Of a stretch of DNA of 64,000 nucleotides, positions 35,001 to 46,083 are shown one piece after another. The stretch covers positions 21,741,597 through 21,805,596 of the forward strand of contig CM055901.1 of assembly GCA_029582155.1 (NCBI GenBank), in the 5' to 3' direction. This DNA comes from Panopea generosa. Lineage: Eukaryota > Mollusca > Bivalvia > Adapedonta > Hiatellidae. The position numbers and the translations under genes are program-made. The notes under the pieces are model-generated. The model had not been told where the DNA came from, made no database searches, and was given only the letters and a program-made list of their open reading frames with translations. Each line of letters opens with the position of its first letter. Positions within the stretch are counted from its first letter, which is position 1.

Positions 35001-35880
35001 AATTTCATTTTTTCCAACTGCTGATCATAAATGTGAAATTTCATTCATGTCTAATGATAGGTTGGTGAAATAAGTACCAACTCAAAAACATTAACCTGCT
35101 AAAAAATCTCTAACCAAATTTTAAACCAAAGTCTAAACGGACCTTAACTATGTTAACCCTTTGCTCCATAGATACGCGCTTCCCCGCACCAATCACAGAA
35201 AGCCTTTGAAAACAGTGCAGGAAGAGTTCAGATTGCTCGTAACAAGTAATCTGAACACTTCCTGCACTGTTTTCCCCTCTGTCAGTTAATATAAACATAA
35301 TTTATCCATTGCTGATACATGGTGAATTAATGCTTTCAATATTAGAGGTGTTCAAAGGCGTCTTTATGAAGTAAAGGGTTAAAATGCAACCCAGAGTTAT
35401 GGTTTTGTCTCTGTGTTCCATTGATGATGCTGAACACACATGTGAAGTTTCATTCATATCCAATGAATGGTTCCATAGATATCTTACCTGTTGAAAAAAT
35501 TTAACCTAAAAAATTTAGTCTAAAAGGGTCACAACTATGCCAAAATGCAACCTAGAGTATTGATTATTGTCTCTGTGTGTTCTATTGAAGATGCTGAACA
35601 CACAATGTGAAAAGTTTCATTCATATCCAATTAGTGGTTGCATAGATATTTTCCTGATAAAATCTTAAACTTGAAAAATTAAGTCAAAAAAGGGCCATAA
35701 CTGTGCCAAAATGCAACCTAGAGTTAAGGTTCTTGTCTCTGTGTGTTCCATTGATGATGCTGAATACATGGAAGTTTCATTCATATCCAACGAGTGGTTG
35801 CATAGATATCTTACCTAATAAAAAACTTAAACCTGAGAAATCAACGTCGACATCGACACCGGGGCAAGTACAATAGCCCC
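35001..35880 (+). mobile_element. Tandem-core bivalve repeat element, split by a TTAA MITE
   Basis: A unit of about 160 bp with the words aaaatgcaacctagagtta, gtctctgtgtgttcc(att)gat, gaagtttcattcatatcc and aagggtcataactatgcc is repeated from about 35010. Unit starts lie near 35391, 35531 and 35708; a decayed unit precedes the MITE at 35153. The right end, gtcgacatcgacaccggggc, aagtacaatagcccccc and agcccagctaaaaaa (35846-35910), is a terminus I know from a common bivalve repeat. The architecture resembles that of the element at 99-980, although the sequence differs. It is non-coding. Confidence 0.65.
35153..35382. mobile_element. piggyBac-type MITE, second copy, 230 bp
   Basis: TTAA lies at 35153-35156 and 35379-35382, with inverted ends ttaaccctttgctccatag and the complement of tatgaagtaaagggttaa. 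The internal hairpin arms (cagtgcaggaagagttcag and ctgaacacttcctgcact) are conserved with the copy at 4178-4490. This copy has only one of the 25-bp units that are expanded in the other. It sits in the tandem-core element at a point where other units of that element read continuously. A minus-strand open frame at 35110-35298 is a shadow. Confidence 0.85.
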
Positions 35881-35910
35881 CCTTTTCTACAAATAGCCCA
35901 GCTAAAAAAA

Positions 35911-36599
35911 TTATAAGATTTGTTGATGTAGATGTGACATTCAAAATTTGTTTTTTGGATTTTTCCTGCTTCCCAAAGGACAAAAGTTGGAAAATAGATT
36001 CATGTATCTTTATTTCATCAAGCATAATCAGGTGGCCATTAAGGCCCATGGGCCTCTTGTACTTAAAATTCAATCCAAGTTCTGGAATAGATTGCCAGTT
36101 TTATTTATATGGACATTGCCTGCCAGATATGTTTATATGGATATCGCCTGATAAAATGGTGATGGTCAATGTTGAAACTAATATATGGCCTAAAACTTGT
36201 ACAATATTTCACATATTTCCCCCCATTCCTATTGATGGTAGTGATAAATTCATTTGTTTATTCAGTTGAATATTTACTAACTAAACTAATATGTGAAAAA
36301 CACCATTAGTGCACAATACAATCAGTCAAATTATAAGATCGTAATGGATGAGTTTATGACATATTTGACTGTCAGTTATTATTTATACTGTTGATTTATC
36401 TCCCTTTGATGTCTTTTTACTACATCACCAATGGGCATTATGGTTCCTGCAGACCTAGTACTATTGAAATACATAATGGCAACATGTTTAATCACAGTTG
36501 AAACTGTAGCAGTTTGACATTGCTCCTACATTTATTGCCACCTTTTTACTTAACGAGCCCAAATGCAGTGAGCTTTAGATAGTTGTAACAATGGCAGTA
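35911..36599. other. Non-coding stretch with a fragment of a bivalve repeat terminus
   Basis: The words ggtggccattaaggcccatg and ggcctcttgtac (36030-36062) look like the terminus also seen at about 51905 and 62310. The overlapping open frames at 35777-36269 on both strands have no domain. Confidence 0.4.
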
Positions 36600-37035
36600 T
36601 GATGCATGTGCGTCCGTTCATACGTCCATCCAAATTTGTCTTGGCTGTAGCTTTCGCAGACATTTTATGGATTTTAAAATAACTTTGAACAAATGTTCAT
36701 CATGATAAAGCGGTGTCTATTGCACAAGATCCAGGTCTGTAATGCAATGGTCAAGGTCACACAAGTTCAGAAATATGTAAAAATGAACTCCTGTTCCATA
36801 TCTCGTAAACCACTGAATAAATATTGAAATAGCATGGCACAAATGTTCACAATAATTAAATGACATGTTGCGCGCAACACCCAGATACATAGCTCAATGG
36901 TCAAGGTCACAGTGAGAGTTTCAAGGTCAGAAATACTTACAATATTTGGTGTTCACTTCAAATTTTGTAGACCACTTGACAGATTTTGAAATAACAGGCC
37001 ACAAATGTTCACTGATATTGGGACAGTTCACTCAA
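36600..37035 (+). repeat. Decayed tandem-core repeat, about 150-bp units
   Basis: Three diverged units can be aligned on the words aaatgttcac (or aaatgttcatc) at about 36700, 36839 and 37002, and atggtcaaggtcaca at about 36750 and 36898. The left part has a cgtccgttcatacgtccatcc segment followed by ttgtcttggctgtagctttc, a familiar start of bivalve tandem-core repeats. Strongly diverged; non-coding. Confidence 0.6.
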
Positions 37036-39595
37036 GTCTGTACTAGAGGGCTGAACATTGTGCATCTACATGTAGTATTTTACTTTTCTGCAAACTGGTA
37101 ATGAAGAAATATATTGCATTTGGTATTATCGGATTTTGTGTTAAAGATAGTAACATTCAATATTTATCTCAAGTAAAGCATAACAAAATCTACATCTAGA
37201 TCTATGAGCTGGTGCAGTAATGCTTATAATGTAAGTGTGGATAATTGTTTATCCTGATGTAGTATAACATAGTTTCTAAGTGTGGATTATTGTTAACCCT
37301 GATGAAGCATAACATAATCTCAAGATCATTAATATTCATGATATCAGTGTGAATTCTTGTCTATCCTGATGCAGTTTGATTGATTGAAAAAAACAATAAG
37401 ATTCATCACATGAACATCTGGAATTGGAAAGCCTGTGCAGCTATATATACACAAACATTTGTATATATGCATTATGTCTGCCAACATAAGATTGTATCCA
37501 ACCAGTAACCAACAAAAACACACAGTAACACTGGTGCATGTAAAATTTAATTGATGTTTGTGTTGGGTTAATTAATGGTGATTTAAAGTTTAATTGAATA
37601 TTGTTTGATTAAATGAAGGTGGCTGCAACTCCAATTTACACAGTTGCAATGATAATATTTAGTGCTTGAAGGCTAATGTGTGCGAAACAGCAGATGGAAA
37701 CCTTTAAAATATTTATGTTATTTTCTAGTTCAGTTTTAGCTGACAAGAGTGATCTGAAGACCCAAACTGTTCTTCTCAGCCTGGTCCATCAGCAGCCACC
37801 CGACTGTAAACTGTATACTAGATCATGCCATTAGTCATTCCAGGTCTTCATCAAACTTACTCACTTTGTTTTGCACAGGTTTAATTTGATATTAAATATC
37901 TGAGTTGTGGTCCTTGAATTATAAAATTGCTTTTGGCATGATTATTTATGCCAAGGGTGGGCGATTTAGTGTCATTGTGGCCTTGATGTTTAAGATTTGA
38001 TTTATTCAGACTTGTCAAAATAATGTCCTTGTTTTATAGCATACATGTCTGTTTCAAGCAATTATTATAAGAAGAGGTAATAAACTCTATTTTTTTCGCT
38101 ACTTTTATACAATATTATACCAAATATAAGTTTTAAAAGATAATTCATCATAAAAAGATGAATGCTAAAATTATAATAAATGATTAAAAAATAATCATGA
38201 ATTGGACACCATTTAAAGTAAGTGTTTACCTGAATATAAAGTCAGATTTTTTTCGGACAGGAAAGAATGGTTAACTGCTTGTTAATAAAGCAATACCATA
38301 TTTAGCTAGTTTCTTTCAGCTAAAGTTGTAAGAAGTCTGCTTGAGATTTTCAGTGTCAAAGTGTACTTGAAATCTCGGGGATCTTAATTGTGTTTTGGGG
38401 GGAGAGTACATTGTGACAAAGATTCTTTCTAGCTATAGGTTTTGGGAAGGCTTAATGTTTGAATCTCATAGGAATAACTCTTGTGCTGGAACTAGGGATT
38501 GTTTCATGACCATAAGTTTAGTTTGATGTTTTTAGTTTGAAGCTGATTTCAAACATATGAGGTTAGTTTGTGCTGGAACTTGACTTTGTTTCATGCGCAT
38601 TAGGTTACTTTGAAGACTTGGGTTTGAAACCCTCTTCAAACATATAGATGTATTTTTATGCTGGAACTGAGTAGTGTTCCAGACATACATTTTTGGTTTG
38701 AGTTTAAAACAAGTCTCAAACATGCTGTCCAGACATTTTGTCTGAACAGCTGGTTTCATCATTAAAAATTGTATTGAGCAACAGTTAGTTCAACACTACA
38801 GGGTTTGAAACATTATACTGTATATAGTTGATGGGTATGATCATAATTTTATCATTTTTTTCATTTGAAGTTTACTAATCATGAGGCAAGAAGCCTGAGG
38901 AAAATTAGTATATTATATAGTTTGAACAAAATTGTTTAACATAGTTTTAAGCTATGCTGTTTCACAGCTTAATACAGTGAAGACACAGTCGCCTTTCAGA
39001 AGATCCCGTTTTAAGTTCAAGATACTCACCCAACATCTCATTGTTTTGGTTAATGTATTAAAATACAATGTAGTATTGTTCCTCAGATATAATAATTATA
39101 TATAGTGAAATCACGGTAATTGTTATGTAAATATATTTTATAAAAAAACAAACAACTACAAGAGATTGTTGGTCTGTGTATAGAGCAGACTGAGTAGATT
39201 TTATTATGCTGTGTATTTACTGTAAACTACTGCATGTATAGTGTAGTTTTGAGATCCTTGTGAGTTTTTAAAATACATAAAGATGTGTCATTACAAGAAA
39301 ATAATCATGATATATTTGACACAAAAGTGTAAACTGACTAGATATGTTTTGCAAGGAGCCAAAAATAATTCTTTTTTATATACTTGAACATGCACAAAAC
39401 ATTGTAGTTATTTGTGAACATTAAAACAATCAACAAGACACTGTGCAGTTGTGTTGTATCAGCTTGGGAACACGTGTGAGTATAATTGATGTGAGGGCTT
39501 GGTATAAACAAGACAAAGTTGCATCATTATGGTCATTCTTGGGTAATGCACCAAACTTTGTAAATAACAGTAACACAAAACTGTGATAAGTTACA
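37036..39595. other. Non-coding stretch with weak local tandem repeats
   Basis: About 60-bp diverged repeats of 'gtgtggataattgtttatcctgatg' type occur at 37233-37375 (three copies). Three diverged copies of a 90-110 bp unit (gtgctggaact ... ttgtttcatg) occur at 38480-38750. The minus-strand open frame at 38532-38762 arises from the latter. No gene is recognised. Confidence 0.5.
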
Positions 39596-39765
39596 GACCT
39601 CCGTGTCCCAATGGTTTAAGGCACATTCGTCTTACGACAACTTAACTTTCACCACTGAGGTCGAAGGTTCAAACCAAGCTTGGTACAAAAACTGCTAGTA
39701 AATTGCAGAAGGCCATTTATAACCTGTCATGTGTTACCCCATTTAAAAGAAATGTTTTAAACACA
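39596..39765 (+). mobile_element. tRNA-derived SINE, decayed copy of the 19733 family
   Basis: The head reads acctccgtgtcccaatggtt, then gtcgaaggttcaaacc (a good B box). The body has ctgctagtaaattgcagaag and the tail atttataacctgtcatgtgt. These match the element at 19733-19955 in order, with an internal deletion of the middle of the body. Confidence 0.65.
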
Positions 39766-40990
39766 AAGGTTGGATTAAAGCTTTGGTTTTGAGCTGATAT
39801 ACTCGTTTAAATGTATAAACTGATATAAAAACCTTGTACATGTGTTACAAACCAGCTTGAAATTTTCCCCCTAGCAAAACAGCATTTAAGATCTTTCTAT
39901 AGTTTACAACTTCCATTCCAAAAATTATTTTTTAAAATAATGTTATTCAGAGGTTAAATCAGCCAATCTATATTGCTGCATGGACACCCCATGACTTGTC
40001 CCAATGATTTCTCAATTTTGCTGATAAATTTGCATATCTTGTTTTTGTTTATTAAATATGCATATTTTGTCTAGCTTATGGGTTCAGAATCTCGATGGAA
40101 CATGACCTGGTGGGGGTACAGTGGTATTCAGTCTGCACATTGTTATAATTTCAGTGAACAAAAAATAGAAATTGAATAAAACACTTGCCATGATCTGACA
40201 GAAAGAATAAAGATTATAGACAGCAGTTTGAAATGCTGAACATTAAATTTAAAATAAATGGAATCCAGACTCTGTGTATAAGACCACAAATATACCCTGT
40301 TATTTGAATGTGGGGTGCTTGTATCAAAACATAAAATTGTTGACAAAAGTCTCATATACGAGTATTTTGGCGAACAATGTCTGAGAGGGCGTTCCATTTT
40401 AATATTCTGATGTGATATTTTATTGCTTTTTCATCTTCTATGGAACTTTTCCATTACTATTGCTGTAATAACTAGAGACAGAGATGGTGTAATCGGGGCC
40501 TGTAAGGTTATTTGATTATTGTAGTTTTCATCCGAGTTTATGACTGTACCCAGGCTATAATGCTATAAATAAAAAGTTAAATAGTTATTTTCTGGAGTTG
40601 GCCAGATAAAATGAGAAAATGGAATAGAAATAAAAAAAGTTTGAATTATTCTGAAGAAATAGCTAAATAGCAAGAATTATTTGTTAAATGTTTTTGGAAA
40701 GCCATTACCAAGTAGATTACAGTCTAAATTATTCTGTTGAAGAAAATGACTGATAATTGGAGGGTATGAAGAAAATGATACAATATTAATGGTACCATAG
40801 TGCGGTATTTTCAATAGCTTGATCAATTTATTGTTTATAGTCCCATCCCAAGGTTGTACACTCAGAAGTTGTAGATTCACTGACAAACATACCCAGAAGA
40901 GAGTGGGGATAAAGAGAGAAAAAGAGTTGGAAATTAACAGTGAGAAAGTGATAAGAAAATAGGTTAGAAGGAAAGAAAAAGACAATTAAC
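39766..40990. other. Non-coding stretch
   Basis: No recognised gene. The overlapping minus-strand open frames at 40677-41031 lie on purine-rich sequence (gaaaaagaaagag-type) and are not supported as genes. Confidence 0.4.
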
Positions 40991-40991
40991 T

Positions 40992-43900
40992 GAATGAAAA
41001 ATAGAAAGAGATAAAAAGAAAGTGTGGTCATGAAAAAGAGATTAGAGAAATACAGACATAAGGGCAGTGTGAAATTAGATTTTGTTCTACTTCCTCAGCC
41101 AATGAAAATAGATCTCTTGTAATTAAGTGTCTATAGAGTGTCACATACTGGTGATATTTCTTGTGAGTGTCTATAGAGTGTCACATACTGGTGATATTTC
41201 TTGTGAGTGTCTATAGAGTGTCACATACTGGTGGTTTTTCTTGTAAGTGTCTATAGAGTGTCACATACTTGTGATATTTCTTGTAAGTGTCTATAGAGAA
41301 TCACATACTGATACTATTTCTTGTAATAAAGTGTCTATAAAGTCGCATACTTGTGATATTTCTTGTAATTAAGGGTCTAAAGAGTGTCACATACTGGTGA
41401 TATTTCTCGTAATTAAGTGTCTATAGAGTGTCACATACTGGTGATATTTCTTGTAATTAAGTGTCTATAGAGTGTCACATACTTGTGATATTCTTGTAAT
41501 TAAGTGTCTAAAGAGTGTCACATACTGGTGATATTTCTTGTAATTAAGTGTCTATAGAGTGTCACATACTGGTGATATTTCTTGTAATAAAGTGTATATA
41601 GAGTGTCACATAACAGAATGAAAAATAGAAAGAGATAAAAAGAAAGTGTGGTCATGAAAAAGAGATTACAGAAATACAGACATAAGGGCAGTGTGAAATT
41701 AGATTTTGTTCTACTTCCTCAGCCAATGAAAGTAGATCTCTTGTAATTAAGTATCTATAGGTTGTCAAATACTGGTGATATTTCTTGTAAGTGTCTATAG
41801 AGTGTCACATACTGGTGGCTTTTCTTGTAAGTGTCTATAGAGTGTCACATACTTGTGATATTTCTTGTAAGTGTCTATAGGGTGTCACATACTGGTGGTT
41901 TTTCTTGTAAGTGTCTACAGAGAATCACATACTGATAATATTTCTTGTAATTAAGTGTCTATAGAGTCGCATACTTGTGATATTTCTTGTAATTAAGTGT
42001 CTAAAGAGTGTCACATACTGGTGATATTTCTCGTAATTAAGTGTCTATAGAGTGTCACATATTGGTGATATTTCTTGTAATTAAGTATCTATAGAGTGTC
42101 ACATACTGGTGATATTCTTGTAATTAAGTGTCTAAAGAGTTTCACATACTGGTGATATTTCTTGTAATTAAGTGTCTATAGAGTGTCACATACTGGTGAT
42201 ATTTCTTGTAATAAAGTGTCTATAGAGTGTCACATAACAGAATGAAAAATAGAAAGAGATAAAAAGAAAGTGTGGTCATGAAAAAGAGATTAGAGAAATA
42301 CAGACATAAGGGCAGTGTGAAATTAGATTTATTCTACTTCCTCAGCCAATAAAAGTAGATCTCTTGTAATTAAGTATCTATAGGTTGTCAAATACTGGTG
42401 ATATTTCTTGTAAGTGTCTATAGTGTCACATACTGGTGGCTTTTCTTGTAAGTGTCTTTAGAGTGTCACATACTTGTGATATTTATTGTAAGTGTCTATA
42501 GGGTGTCACATACTGGTGGTTTTTCTTGTAAGTGTCTACAGAGAACCACATACTGATAATATTTCTTGTAATTAAGTGTCTATAGAGTCGCATACTTGTG
42601 ATATTTCTTGTAAATAAGTGTCTAAAGAGTGTCACATACTGGTGATATTTATAGTAATTAAGTGTCTATAGAGTGTCACATACTGGTGATATTTCTTGTA
42701 ATTAAGTGTCTATAGAGTGTCACATAATGATGATATTCTTGTAATTAAGTGTCTAACGAGTGTCACATACTGGTGATATCTCTTGTAATTAAGTGTCTAT
42801 AGAGTGTCACATACTGGTGATATTTCTTGTAATAAAGTGTGTAAAGAGTGTCACATACTGGTGATATTTCTTGTAATAAAGTGTCTATAGAGTGTCACAT
42901 ACTGGTGGGTTTTCTTGAAAGTGTCTATAGAGTGTCACATACTGGTGATATTTCTTGTAAGTGTCTATAGAGTGTCACATACTGGTGTTTTTTCTTGTAA
43001 ATGTCTACAGAGTGTCACATACTGGTGATATTTCTTGTAATAAAGTATCTACAGAGTGTCACATACTGGTGATATTTCTTGTAATTAAGTGTCTATAGAG
43101 TGTCACATACTGGTGATAATCTTGTAATTAAGTGTCTAAAGAGTGTCACATACTGGTGATATTTCTTGTAATTAAGTGTCTATAGAGTGTCACATACTGG
43201 TGATATTTCTTGTAATAAAGTGTCTATAGAGTGTCACATACTGGTGATATTTCTTGTAATAAAGTGTCTAATGAGTGTCGCATACTGGTGATATTTCTTG
43301 TAAGTGTCTATAGAGTGTCACACAATGGTGGTTTTTCTTGTAAGTGTCTATAGAGTGTCACATACTGGTAATATTTCTTGTAATTAAGTGTCTATAGAGT
43401 CACATTATGGTGATATTTCTTGTAATTAAGTGTCTAAAGAGTGTCACATACTGGTGATATTTCTTGTAATTAAGTGTCTTAAAAGTGTCACATACTGGTG
43501 ATATTTCTTGTAATTAAGTGTCTATAGAGTGTCACACGCTGGTGATATTTCTTGTAATGAAGTGTCTATAGAGTGTCACATACTGGTGATATTTCTTGTA
43601 ATTACGTGTTTATAGAGTGTCACATACTGGTGATATTTTTTGTTATTAAGTGTCTATAGAATGTCACACACTGGTGATTTTTTTTGTTATTATGTGTCTA
43701 AAGAGTGTAACATGCTGGTGATATTTCTTGTAATTAAGTGTCTAAAGAGTGTTACATGCTGGTGATATTTCTTGTAAGTAAGTGTCTAAAAAGTGTCACA
43801 AACTGGTAATATTTCTTGTAATTAAGTGTCTAAAGAGTGTCACATACTGGTGATATTTCTTGTAATTATGTGTCTAAAGAGTGTCACATGCTGTTGATAT

Positions 43901-44742
43901 TTCTTGTTATTACGTGCCAAAAAAAAGTGTCACATGCTGGTGATATTTCTTGTAATTAAGCATCTAAGGAGTGTCACACACTGGTGATATTTCTTGTAAT
44001 AACGTGTCTAAAGAGTGTCACATACTTGTGATATTTCTTGTAATTAAGTGTCTATAGAGTGTCACATACTGGTGATATTTCTTGTAACTAAGTGTCTATA
44101 GAGTGTCACTCACTGGTGATATTTCTTGTAATTAAGTGTCTATTAAGTGTTACATACTGAAAATATTTTTTGTAATTAAGTGTCTATAGAGTGTCACATA
44201 CTGGTGACATTTCTTGTAATTAAGTGTCTACAGAGTGTCACATACTGGTGATATTTCTTGTAATTAAGTGTCTATAGAGTGTCACACACTGCTGATAATT
44301 CTTGTAATTAAGTGTTTAAAGAGTGTCGCATATTTGTGATATTTCTTGTAATTAAGTGTCTTTAGAGTCACATACTGGTGATATTTCTTGTAATTAAGTG
44401 TCTAAAGAGTGTCACATACTGGTGATATTTTTTGTAATTAAGTGTCTAAAGAGTGTCATATACTGGTGATATTTCTCGTAATTAAGTGTCTATAGAGTGT
44501 CATATACTGGTGATATTTCTCGTAATTAAGTGTCTATAGAGTGTCACATACTGGTGATATTTCTCATAATTAAGTGTCTACAGAGTCACATACTGGTGAT
44601 ATTCCTTGTAATTAAGTGTCTATAGAGTGTCACACACTAGTGATATTTCTTGTCATTATGTGTCTATAGAGTGTCACATACTGGTGATATTTTGTAATTA
44701 AGTGTCTAAAGAGTGTCAAATACTGGTTATATTTCTTGTAAG
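40992..44742. repeat. 40/44-bp minisatellite array with a 624-bp higher-order repeat
   Basis: The 44-bp unit is ttaagtgtctatagagtgtc, acatactggtgatatttctt and gtaa; the 40-bp form lacks ttaa. A non-array segment of about 140 bp (gaatgaaaaatagaaagaga through cttcctcagccaatgaaa) precedes the array at 40992 and recurs inside it at 41616 and 42240, exactly 624 bp apart each time. The left part of the array is therefore made of about two and a half copies of a 624-bp composite. From about 42.9 kb the array is simple. Variation (taaagag, gttatt, cactcactgg) rises toward 43.6-44.3 kb. Confidence 0.95.
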
Positions 44743-45150
44743 GTAAAGTGATTCCATGTGTATTAAAGTAATTATATGTGTAGTTATGGTAAGGTTAAAA
44801 AAATTCAATGTGTAGCTATGGTAAGGTAAAGTAAATCCATGTGTATTTATAGTAAAGTAAAGTTATTTCATGTGTAGTTATAGTATGGTAAAGTATTTTC
44901 ATGTGTATTTATAATAAGATAAAGTAATTCCATGTGTTGTTATAGTAAGGTAAAGTATTTCCATGTGTAGTTATAATAAGATAAAGTAATTCCATGTGTG
45001 GTTATAGTAAGATAAAGTAATTTCATGTGTAGTTATAATAAAGCAAAGTAATTCCATGTGTAGTTATAGTAAGGTAAAGTAATTCCATGTGTAGTTATGA
45101 TAAGTTAAATAATTTCATGTGTAGTTAGGTACAGGAATTTCTTATGTAGT
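44743..45150. repeat. 31-bp minisatellite array
   Basis: Units contain ttccatgtgtagttatagta and aggtaaagtaa, with about 12 copies. The array directly abuts the preceding 44-bp array without a spacer, and the first unit follows ttcttgtaaggtaaagtgat. Confidence 0.88.
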
Positions 45151-46083
45151 AATTTCAGAGATGTCTTTTTAAAAAACATTATTGTTAAACAAGGTGTATT
45201 AATCGTGATCCCTATGAGTATATAAGAATGAGTAATGCTCATATCTGCTGCATCACAGATAATCTATATGGGAAGGCTCACTATCAGTTTTGAAGCTTTG
45301 CCAATAACTATTTCAGAAGTAAACACTTCATTTTGATATCAGTATGATTTGTGCTTTCTTTTAAATTTCTTATATAATAGTAAGACTTAGTATACTTTCA
45401 GGGCAATTGGGTCTAATGACTTATGAGTGTTATTTGCCTTAATATTTTGACAGGTACATGTTATTTCATTTCTAGAGGTCAAAACCCAAATAATATTATT
45501 GGGACTCAGTAAAATAATAATCCTGTTTTTGGCAAGTAAATAAGTCATCACAGTGAATTGATACATTCAAATTTGTAAAGCAGAACAAAATTCATTCTAC
45601 AGCAAATAAATTATTATATGAGGTAACTATAGTAACCTATAACTGTTGTCTTCTTAAATATGCAATGGAACCATATATTACCCTCTTTAAGCATTAACAA
45701 GGACAACAGTTCATTGCCTTCAAAATAAAATCAGTCTCACAGTTGCCATGGTATTTTGGTTACATTGAATATGTGTAAATTACTCTGTTACTTTGAAAAG
45801 GACAGAAAAGAAAATTGGTTTAAGAAAAGGAGCGTTCAAATCAATATTCCTTTTTTTTAAATAGGTTTTCTTACGATTTCATTCAACATTGGTGACTATA
45901 ACCTCAAAAACTATTTAAAACATTATGAGTTTATGAAGTTTTGCCTGCACAAAGCAAATATTCCATATGTAAAATAGTCAAATAAAAACCAAAATATTCA
46001 AATGAAATTTAAAATAAAGAATGGTAAAATAAAATTAACAATACCATTGACAAAATTGTTGTATTTAACTGACCCCAAAGGTT
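45151..46083. other. A+T-rich non-coding stretch
   Basis: No gene or repeat is recognised between two arrays. Confidence 0.4.

Noticed and set aside
35777-36269. Overlapping open frames on both strands
   Set aside because: They run through the end of a tandem-core repeat and its flank without recognisable protein features.
40677-41031. Overlapping hydrophobic minus-strand open frames as a membrane protein
   Set aside because: They are the complement of purine-rich gaaaaagaaag-type sequence; composition alone explains them, and part lies in the 624-bp repeat.
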